DNA of 5,652 nt, taken from contig CALHTV010000057.1 of NCBI GenBank assembly GCA_938039765.1, forward strand, positions 1-5,652, written 5' to 3'. The notes below the pieces were generated by a model that was given only the letters and a program-made list of their open reading frames with translations, ran no database searches and was not told the origin of the DNA. Source of the DNA: an uncultured Dictyoglomus sp. Its GTDB lineage: Bacteria; Dictyoglomota; Dictyoglomia; Dictyoglomales; Dictyoglomaceae. Numbering within the stretch: position 1 is the first letter of the stretch; the number at the start of each line of letters is the position of its first letter. This document shows positions 1 to 5,339 of the stretch, piece after piece. The position numbers and the translations under genes were made by a program.

Positions 1-783
1 TCTATGAAGAGGAAAAACTACAAACATAGGTATCTTCATATAAGCAAGTTGAATGGTATTAGTTCCCGGCAAAGTTATAGCAATAAGATAATTCTTTACC
101 TTATTCATATCAGTAAGATCCTCTACTTTAATAGGTAATTCTTCAAAAAGAGGTTTAAACTTTTCAATGAATTTATCTTTAATAGCTTTATTTATAAAAG
201 GCGAGAAAAACATAGTGAAAGATAAATTGTCAAAATCTTTAATCAACTCTTTAACTAAAGCTAAGTAGAAAGGAATATAAAACTTTAAACCATAAGCTCT
301 ACTTCCTGGAAATAGTGCTATTTTACCTGTCTCTGAGAATCCATTGTCAGGCAAAAAATCAAATCTTAAATCGCCTACAGATATGGAATTACGAAGCTTC
401 ATATCTTTGACAGAGTATATTCTCCTATAAAATCTTCCCACCCAAAATTCTTTCTCTATATAAGCAATAGGAATACTTTTCCAAACTTTAGAAAGAGCAA
501 AATTAAAAAATAAATCTCCACCTATATGAAATAAAATAGAATTGTCTTTCTTTCCATTAAAGCAATTCCAATACTTATGAGAAGGTATAATACTATTAAA
601 AAAATTCCAAGATCTTAATACATTTTCCTCTTCTCCAGAAGCAAATTGGCAAGGAGTCAATATAACATTAAAAGTTAAGTGCTTAACCCAATAAGGAGAA
701 TACTCCTTAAGCCATCTTATTAAGGGATAAAGCCAACCTGCTATCTCTCCAGGACCATTTACCGCAAAATAAAGCTCTATCAT
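1..783 (-). CDS. LpxB-like (GT19-type) glycosyltransferase paralogue, 3' end beyond the window
   Basis: This is an open frame of 261 codons running off the low-coordinate edge, so the C-terminus is missing. It resembles the 'lipid-A-disaccharide synthase-related' proteins rather than true LpxB. The N-terminus reads AVNGPGEIAGW (residues 7-17), which lines up with the GExSGD loop of LpxB but has Trp for the Asp. HIGGDLFF (86-93) occupies the place of the LpxB IDAPDFN loop, so the Asp equivalent to E. coli D98 is Gly. VGDLRFD (136-142) replaces FGHPLMD. FPGSR (158-162) is intact, and LPGTNTIQLA (238-247) matches the SGTxTLEAA nucleotide-sugar loop. The ATG overlaps the lpxB stop in an ATGA (780-783), with no Shine-Dalgarno sequence before it (AACTTTATTTTAAATAT), so translation probably depends on coupling to lpxB. 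No other start codon is close. The glycosyltransferase fold seems secure, but donor and acceptor are unknown. It may modify lipid A or act on another UDP-sugar lipid. Confidence 0.8.
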   Translation of the reverse strand, partial: MIELYFAVNGPGEIAGWLYPLIRWLKEYSPYWVKHLTFNVILTPCQFASGEEENVLRSWNFFNSIIPSHKYWNCFNGKKDNSILFHIGGDLFFNFALSKVWKSIPIAYIEKEFWVGRFYRRIYSVKDMKLRNSISVGDLRFDFLPDNGFSETGKIALFPGSRAYGLKFYIPFYLALVKELIKDFDNLSFTMFFSPFINKAIKDKFIEKFKPLFEELPIKVEDLTDMNKVKNYLIAITLPGTNTIQLAYMKIPMFVVFPLHR

Positions 784-1868
784 ATATTTAAAATAAAGTT
801 GGCTATTTTTTCTAAAACTCCAGGCTTACCAAGTTTCTCTTTTACTTGTTCAAGTTCTACATAAATTTTTTCTCTGTAGGTTTCATCTTTAAAGAAAGTT
901 TTCATATTATTTGTAATCTCGTCTACATCAATTTTTTGAACATATTCAGGAAATATCATTTTGTTCAAAAGAATATTAGGTAATGCAATATACTGATAGT
1001 GAACAAGTCTTTTGGCAATGTAATAAGTTAATGGAGAAATTTTATAAAATACAAAAGCCGGAGTTTTTAGAATTGCTGCTTCTAAAGTCACAGTACCAGA
1101 GGCTAATAAAACTAAAGAAGATAAAGAAAGATATTTTTGGCTTTCCTTTCCAGAAACGATTTCTATAAAATTTTTATCTTTTATATAACGATGTACCAAA
1201 TTAGAGAATTTTTCAGAAGCCAAAGGCAAAACAAAATCAAAACCATCCCCTTTTAATTTTTGAGCTATTTCTAAAAATATAGGAGTAAGAGTTTTGATCT
1301 CCTGTACCCTACTTCCAGGAAATATTCCAATTAATTTTTCTTCTTTTTTTAAATTTGTATATGGAGATAGATAATCCATTAGAGGATGTCCAAAATATAC
1401 TACATTATTCCCAAAACTTTTATAGAGCTCATATTCTTGAGGAAATGTAGCAATAACCCAAGTAAGTATCTCTAATATCTCTTTAACTTTCTTTTTATTT
1501 CCCCATAACCAATATTGAGGAGCAAAATAATAGATTGTTGGTATATCTAATTTTTTAACAAATTTTGCCAAAGGTATATTAAAACCTTGAGCATCTATTA
1601 AAATTACTAAGTCTGGTCTACTACTTTTTATAAACTGTTTAACCCTTTTTAGAACCTGTAAAAGTTTAGGAATATAGGGAATAGGTTCTATAAAACCAAC
1701 AGTACTATACCTTGTCACATCATCGAACAAATCCATTCCTTCTTCCTTCATTCTTTCTCCACCAATGCCATAGAAATAGATATTTTCCTTCTTACTCTTT
1801 AGAATATTTATCAGTTTAGAACCATGAATATCTGCAGATACTTCTAAAGCTGACATAAATATCTTCAT
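780..1868 (-). CDS. lpxB: Lipid-A-disaccharide synthase LpxB
   Basis: LpxB (GT19) condenses UDP-2,3-diacylglucosamine with 2,3-diacylglucosamine-1-phosphate (lipid X) to give the beta-1,6 disaccharide of lipid A, at the cytoplasmic face of the inner membrane. At 362 residues it is full length (E. coli 382). Visible landmarks are ALEVSADIHG (7-16) at the GExSGD position, IDAQGFN (91-97) with D92 matching the catalytically important E. coli D98, APQYWLW (116-122), FGHPLMD (159-165), FPGSR (183-187) with R187 matching R201, SGTVTLEAA (257-265), SPLTYYIAKRLV (278-289) and ALPNIL (295-300). The N-terminal motif departs from the usual GE[TA]SGD, but E9, S11 and D13 remain. The ATG overlaps the lpxA stop (ATGA, 1865-1868) and has a strong GGAGG 8 bases upstream, which fixes the start. 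The stop in turn overlaps the start of the LpxB-like gene. Confidence 0.96.
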   Translation of the reverse strand: MKIFMSALEVSADIHGSKLINILKSKKENIYFYGIGGERMKEEGMDLFDDVTRYSTVGFIEPIPYIPKLLQVLKRVKQFIKSSRPDLVILIDAQGFNIPLAKFVKKLDIPTIYYFAPQYWLWGNKKKVKEILEILTWVIATFPQEYELYKSFGNNVVYFGHPLMDYLSPYTNLKKEEKLIGIFPGSRVQEIKTLTPIFLEIAQKLKGDGFDFVLPLASEKFSNLVHRYIKDKNFIEIVSGKESQKYLSLSSLVLLASGTVTLEAAILKTPAFVFYKISPLTYYIAKRLVHYQYIALPNILLNKMIFPEYVQKIDVDEITNNMKTFFKDETYREKIYVELEQVKEKLGKPGVLEKIANFILNI

Positions 1869-2647
1869 TCTTCACTCCTCCAAGAAGCATCTGTAATTCC
1901 TCTTTTAGACCTTTTAATAAAATCATATAATATTTTAGCTTCTTCTTCCCCTCTTTCTTCTAACATTTTTATTCTCTCCTCAAAAGATTTAGTCTTATCA
2001 TAAATTAAATGAAAAAGCTCTTTTATTAACTTTATTCTTTCAGGAGAAAAACCATTCCTTCTCAAACCTACAAGGTTTATTCCATAAATTTTAGCTGGGT
2101 TACCATCACATAAAGCAAAAGGCAAAACATCCTTAACCAATTTTGTAGATCCTCCTACCATAGCATATTTTCCAATTCGTACAAATTGATGAACAGCTAT
2201 AAGACCACTCACAAAGGCCCTTTCTTCTACTTCAACAAATCCAGCAAATTGAGTACCATTGGCCACAATAACATTATTACCAATCTTTACATTATGAGCT
2301 ACATGAACATAAGCCATCAGATAGCAATTATCACCAATTATAGTAGCATTTCCAGCACCTGTAGCTTTATGAAAAACACAATTTTCTCTTATTACTACAT
2401 TATCGCCTATGACTAAGAAACTTTCTTCATTTTTAAAGGCTAAGTCTTGAGGAAGATCTCCTAATACAGAACCAGAATGAATATGGCAATTTTTTCCTAT
2501 AATTGTACCTTTCTTTATATGCACATTACTCTCAATCTTCGTATACTCCCCTATTTTTACCCCTTCTTCAATAACACAAAAAGGACCTATCTCTACATTA
2601 TTCCCAATTTCCGCATTTTCACTTACATAAGTATATTTGTAAAGCAT
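1865..2647 (-). CDS. lpxA: UDP-N-acetylglucosamine acyltransferase LpxA
   Basis: LpxA transfers an (R)-3-hydroxyacyl chain from ACP to the 3-OH of UDP-GlcNAc, the first step of lipid A synthesis, in the cytoplasm as a left-handed beta-helix trimer. The 260 residues (E. coli 262) carry hexapeptide repeats from about residue 12 to 175 and a helical C-terminus. MAYVHVAHN (111-119) holds the catalytic His (H118, E. coli H125). PQDL (66-69), AVHQF (151-155, H153 = E. coli H160) and GLRRNGFSPE (194-203) are the family signatures. G166 matches E. coli G173, the residue that admits a long (C14-type) chain; bulky residues there give C10 selectivity. By eye, E. coli K76 is Ala (A70), H144 is Phe (F137), and the usual HRGT is HKAT (93-96). 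The gene starts 3 bases after fabZ, with GGGAG 8 bases upstream of the ATG, and its stop overlaps lpxB. HVAHN, the LRRNGFS tail and the length separate it from LpxD. Confidence 0.96.
   Translation of the reverse strand: MLYKYTYVSENAEIGNNVEIGPFCVIEEGVKIGEYTKIESNVHIKKGTIIGKNCHIHSGSVLGDLPQDLAFKNEESFLVIGDNVVIRENCVFHKATGAGNATIIGDNCYLMAYVHVAHNVKIGNNVIVANGTQFAGFVEVEERAFVSGLIAVHQFVRIGKYAMVGGSTKLVKDVLPFALCDGNPAKIYGINLVGLRRNGFSPERIKLIKELFHLIYDKTKSFEERIKMLEERGEEEAKILYDFIKRSKRGITDASWRSEE
1877..1881 (-). promoter_or_regulatory. Shine-Dalgarno sequence of lpxB
   Basis: GGAGG lies inside the end of lpxA, 8 bases before the lpxB ATG. It is among the clearest ribosome sites in the window and supports both the ATGA overlap and the chosen start. 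Confidence 0.8.
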
Positions 2648-2650
2648 CTT

Positions 2651-3088
2651 TTACTCTCCCAAGACTATGGTTATCTCGCCCTCAGCTACAATTTTATCAT
2701 CAACTATACCTTTTGTGTCTAATTTAAAAACACCTCTAACAGCCTGTTTAATTTTTACTTCTAAAATAAGATTATCCCCAGGTAAAACTGGCCTTCTAAA
2801 TTTAAAGTTATTAACACCAGCTAAATAAGCTAAATATTCTCTAGGATCCTTATTTTTACCATAGGTAAGATACAATAAAATTCCTGCTGATTGAGCTAAA
2901 GCCTCAACAATCAAAACACCAGGCATAATTGGCTTATCAGGAAAATGACCCATGAAAAAATAGTCATTATAAGATACATTTTTCAGGGCTTTTAAACTTT
3001 CTCCTTCCTTATATTCAAGCACCTTATCTACAAGTAAAAAGGGAAATCTATGAGGCAAAATTTTTAAAATATCTACACTATTATTCAA
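2651..3088 (-). CDS. fabZ: 3-hydroxyacyl-ACP dehydratase FabZ (TTG start)
   Basis: FabZ dehydrates (R)-3-hydroxyacyl-ACP to trans-2-enoyl-ACP in type II fatty acid synthesis. It is a soluble hot-dog-fold enzyme that uses the same hydroxyacyl-ACP as LpxA and LpxD. The 145 residues (E. coli 151) contain LPHRFPFLLVD (11-21), and GHFPDKPIMPG (47-57) with catalytic His H48. E62 in VEALAQ (61-66) is the matching Glu; the H48-E62 spacing of 14 equals that of E. coli H54-E68. There is no FabA-like extension, so isomerase activity is not expected. The start is TTG at 3088, overlapping the lpxC stop (TTGA). The next in-frame Met is M46, within the active-site region, so no ATG start is possible. A purine-rich AAGGGGGG lies 8 bases upstream. 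Unlike Bacteroidetes, where LpxC and FabZ are fused, the two are separate here. Confidence 0.96.
   Translation of the reverse strand: MNNSVDILKILPHRFPFLLVDKVLEYKEGESLKALKNVSYNDYFFMGHFPDKPIMPGVLIVEALAQSAGILLYLTYGKNKDPREYLAYLAGVNNFKFRRPVLPGDNLILEVKIKQAVRGVFKLDTKGIVDDKIVAEGEITIVLGE
2656..2660 (-). promoter_or_regulatory. Shine-Dalgarno sequence of lpxA
   Basis: GGGAG, within a GGGAGAG stretch that forms the last codons of fabZ, lies 8 bases before the lpxA ATG. It supports the ATG at 2647 as the start. Confidence 0.65.
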
Positions 3089-3912
3089 CCTTCTTTCCCC
3101 CCTTCTGCCATCTTATCTAAAATCTCCAAAGCCTTTATATGCAAAGAGTGTCCAGAACCTATGGAGATAATTTTAATTCTTATAAATTTACCTAACAAAG
3201 AAAAATCTCCAATAATATCGAGTATTTTATGCCTGACAGGTTCATCAGAGAATCTTGCTTCATTGATATACCCATCCTCTCCGATTAAAAGTGCATTATT
3301 CAGATCTGCACCGCCTATTAAGCCCCTTTTAATTAATTCTTCTACTTCATAATGAAACCCAAAAGTCCTTGCAGGAGCAATTTCAGTATAATATTCCTCA
3401 AGTCCCTTTAGAAAATATCTTTGCCACTTTACATATGAGTTTGGAAAAGAAATAACTCCTAAAACTTCAAATCTTTCTGACGGAAACAAAAACAAAACTC
3501 TTCTTTTCTCTTTAACAAAAAGTGGATTTTTTAAGGCAAATTCTTCTCTAATAGCATCTTGTAGGTTAATTCCTGAATCCATAAATAATTTAATCCACTG
3601 TTGAGCACTACCATCTAAAATAGGTATTTCTTCACCTATTACATGAATATATAAATTAGAAATCCCTAAAGAATATAAAGCAGAAAGCAAATGCTCCACA
3701 GTAGATATTTTTTTACCTTTATTTTCAAGAATTACCCTTCTATTGGTATCACATACAAAATTGTACAAAGCTGGAATCTCGACGTCTTCTTTGACAAAGA
3801 CAATTCCTGTATTTACAGGAGCAGGATAAAAAATTAATTTAGAACCTTTACCTGTATGGAGTCCCTTTCCCTCTACCAAAAAGGAATTTTTAATAGTTGC
3901 CTGTTTAATCAA
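3085..3912 (-). CDS. lpxC: UDP-3-O-acyl-N-acetylglucosamine deacetylase LpxC (TTG start)
   Basis: LpxC is the cytoplasmic zinc amidase that removes the N-acetyl group from UDP-3-O-acyl-GlcNAc, the first irreversible step of lipid A synthesis. All expected catalytic residues are present. TVEHLLSAL (71-79) carries general base E73 and zinc ligand H74 (E. coli E78, H79). RHKILDIIGD (227-236) carries zinc ligands H228 and D232 plus K229 (E. coli H238, D242, K239). SGHSLH (253-258) carries H255 (E. coli H265). ARTFGF (181-186) and IPILDGSA (96-103) are also conserved. At 275 residues it is shorter than E. coli LpxC (305), partly because it ends soon after the last helix in GGKEG. It therefore lacks the E. 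coli-type C-terminal tail recognised by FtsH. The start is TTG, overlapping the end of lpxD by 8 bases, with GAGGG 6 bases upstream. The stop overlaps the fabZ TTG. Confidence 0.97.
   Translation of the reverse strand: MIKQATIKNSFLVEGKGLHTGKGSKLIFYPAPVNTGIVFVKEDVEIPALYNFVCDTNRRVILENKGKKISTVEHLLSALYSLGISNLYIHVIGEEIPILDGSAQQWIKLFMDSGINLQDAIREEFALKNPLFVKEKRRVLFLFPSERFEVLGVISFPNSYVKWQRYFLKGLEEYYTEIAPARTFGFHYEVEELIKRGLIGGADLNNALLIGEDGYINEARFSDEPVRHKILDIIGDFSLLGKFIRIKIISIGSGHSLHIKALEILDKMAEGGKEG
3097..3104 (-). promoter_or_regulatory. Shine-Dalgarno region deciding the TTG start of fabZ
   Basis: AAGGGGGG lies inside the last codons of lpxC (those for its C-terminal Gly-Gly), 8 bases before the TTG. 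With no nearby ATG, it supports TTG initiation coupled to lpxC termination. Confidence 0.6.
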
Positions 3913-4900
3913 GTTTATCCCTCAATTTTTTAATTTCTTCCCAAATCTCAGGAAGCCTTCGAAGAATCGCTTGAATTTTCATTTCTTCTTGATGAGGTCT
4001 TGCTGGAAAACCCGAAACTATAATATTATCTGGAATATCTTTAGTAACTCCGCTTTTAGCCAATACTACAACATTATTTCCAATATGGACATGATCTGAT
4101 ACTCCACTTTGTCCTGCTATTATTACTTTATTACCAAGTTTACTACTCCCAGCAACCCCGCTTTGACTTACAATAACACAGTTCTCCCCTATTTTCACAT
4201 TATGACCTATAATAATCAGAGAACCAATCTTTGTCCCTTTACCTATCTCTGTAGTTCCTAAGGTTGCCCTTTCTATAACTGTGTTTCCTCCAATTTCTAC
4301 GTTATCCTCTATATGTACCTTACCAATATGAGGAATTTTTAAATGCTCTTCTCCATCCCAAATATAACCAAAACCGTCAACTCCTATGCTACAGCCTGAA
4401 TGGATAATAACATTGTTACCTATAGTACAATAGTCATAAATAGTAACTCGAGGATAAATGATACAATTTTCACCTATTGTCACGTTATTTCCAATAATTA
4501 CTCCTGGGAATATTTTCGTTCCTTTGCCAATTTTTACATTATCTCCTATAACCACATGTGCTCCAATTCCTACGTCCTTATCAATATCTACATTCTCTCC
4601 TAAGACTACTGTAGAATGTATCTGAGAAGGATAAGTCCTCCAATCAAAATACTTTAGCAATTTAGCCATAGCAAGTTTTGGACTCTTAACTTTTATATGA
4701 TTCCTATTACTTTCTCCATCTAAAGGAATAACAAGAGCTCCGGCTTTTGTTTCCTCTTCTATTTTAGAAATATCTTTAGTTTCAAATACAAATACAATAT
4801 CTCTTTCTGTGGCATCTTTCCATTCAGCAACCTTATCTATTTCTATATCTTCTCCCTTTAATTCGCCTTCAATAATTTTGGAAATCTCGCTTAACTTCAT
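3905..4900 (-). CDS. lpxD: UDP-3-O-acylglucosamine N-acyltransferase LpxD
   Basis: LpxD attaches the second (R)-3-hydroxyacyl chain, from ACP, to the 2-amino group of UDP-3-O-acyl-GlcN made by LpxC, in the cytoplasm as a trimer. At 331 residues (E. coli 341) it has the LpxD architecture: an N-terminal uridine-binding domain (about 1-95), a long left-handed beta-helix of hexapeptide repeats (about 96-285) and a C-terminal helix (about 305-331). GVDGFGY (173-179), KIPHIGKV (188-195) and ERATLGTTEIG (210-220) are diagnostic of LpxD. IIGHNVKIGEN (230-240) holds H233, the counterpart of catalytic E. coli H239. The segment just before it reads KIGSLIIIGHN instead of the common KIDNLxQIAHN. The ATG follows the ompH-like stop by 11 bases, with AAGGTGA 6 bases upstream. 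The 3' end overlaps lpxC by 8 bases. Confidence 0.97.
   Translation of the reverse strand: MKLSEISKIIEGELKGEDIEIDKVAEWKDATERDIVFVFETKDISKIEEETKAGALVIPLDGESNRNHIKVKSPKLAMAKLLKYFDWRTYPSQIHSTVVLGENVDIDKDVGIGAHVVIGDNVKIGKGTKIFPGVIIGNNVTIGENCIIYPRVTIYDYCTIGNNVIIHSGCSIGVDGFGYIWDGEEHLKIPHIGKVHIEDNVEIGGNTVIERATLGTTEIGKGTKIGSLIIIGHNVKIGENCVIVSQSGVAGSSKLGNKVIIAGQSGVSDHVHIGNNVVVLAKSGVTKDIPDNIIVSGFPARPHQEEMKIQAILRRLPEIWEEIKKLRDKLD
3919..3923 (-). promoter_or_regulatory. Shine-Dalgarno sequence deciding the TTG start of lpxC
   Basis: GAGGG, inside the 3' end of lpxD, stands 6 bases before the TTG at 3912. The encoded N-terminus (MIKQATIKNSF) has the usual LpxC length before the conserved GxGLHTG segment, which also supports this start. 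Confidence 0.7.
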
Positions 4901-4906
4901 ATAAAC

Positions 4907-4913
4907 TCACCTT
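4907..4913 (-). promoter_or_regulatory. Shine-Dalgarno sequence of lpxD
   Basis: AAGGTGA, overlapping the TAA stop of the upstream ompH-like gene, lies 6 bases before the lpxD ATG. It is the only signal in the 11-base spacer region, so no separate promoter is likely there. Confidence 0.7.
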
Positions 4914-5334
4914 ATTTGTTCAAATTTTTTAAAACCTCCTGAGTTATATCTATCCCACCCCATATTTTTATTCTCTTTTCCAAAACTACTGATAAATTTT
5001 TACTCTTAGCAATCCTCTCAATCTCCTTTTTAATCCTAGATCTTATCTCTTCTCGCGCTCTTTCGACAAAGTCCCCAAGTTTTCTTTCTTCCTTAGCTCT
5101 CAACTCATTTATTTCCTTTTCGCTTATACCTTTCTTTTTGTAGTTTTCTACTAATTTCTCAATGGTCTCTTGTCTCTTTTTAATTTCAGTCTGAACTCTC
5201 TTAGTTTCCTTATATTCCATAAAGACCTTAGAATAATCTACAAATCCAACACTAAATGTTTGATAAGAAGAAATAGAAGAAAAAGTAAATATTGTAGAGA
5301 GCAATATTATAACAAATCCCTTAATATAGCTCAT
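4912..5334 (-). CDS. OmpH/Skp-family periplasmic chaperone, second of a tandem pair
   Basis: Skp/OmpH proteins are periplasmic trimeric 'jellyfish' chaperones that hold unfolded outer-membrane proteins on their way to the BAM complex. The 140-residue product begins with a signal peptide: Lys at 5, a hydrophobic core at about 7-18 and a Ser-rich c-region, with likely cleavage around residues 20-25. The typical first strand VGFVDYSKVF (29-38) follows. A highly charged coiled-coil hairpin spans about 40-112, its turn near KKKGISEKEI (66-75). The C-terminal strand pair is SVVLEKRIKIWGGIDIT (115-131), where WGGIDIT is the family's usual ending. No Cys is present, so it is not a lipoprotein. The ATG is 5 bases after the preceding ompH-like stop, with a modest GGAAAG 8 bases upstream, and lpxD follows 11 bases on. 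I see the family clearly; client proteins are inferred. Confidence 0.9.
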   Translation of the reverse strand: MSYIKGFVIILLSTIFTFSSISSYQTFSVGFVDYSKVFMEYKETKRVQTEIKKRQETIEKLVENYKKKGISEKEINELRAKEERKLGDFVERAREEIRSRIKKEIERIAKSKNLSVVLEKRIKIWGGIDITQEVLKNLNK

Positions 5335-5339
5335 AATTC

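Noticed and set aside
2186..2722. Plus-strand open frames opposite lpxA and fabZ
   Set aside because: Their products are rich in Tyr, Asn, Ser and Ile, the mirror image of hexapeptide-repeat codons, and they have no ribosome site or family signature.
3905..4900. Regularly spaced DNA similarity within lpxD and with lpxA, looking like a repeat array
   Set aside because: This is the codon echo of hexapeptide repeats (I-G-x-N-x-x) of left-handed beta-helix proteins, not a DNA repeat or CRISPR.
4901..4911. Possible internal promoter or terminator between the ompH-like gene and lpxD
   Set aside because: The spacer is 11 bases and is largely taken up by the lpxD ribosome site. No hairpin with a T-run or -35/-10 pair is supported there.
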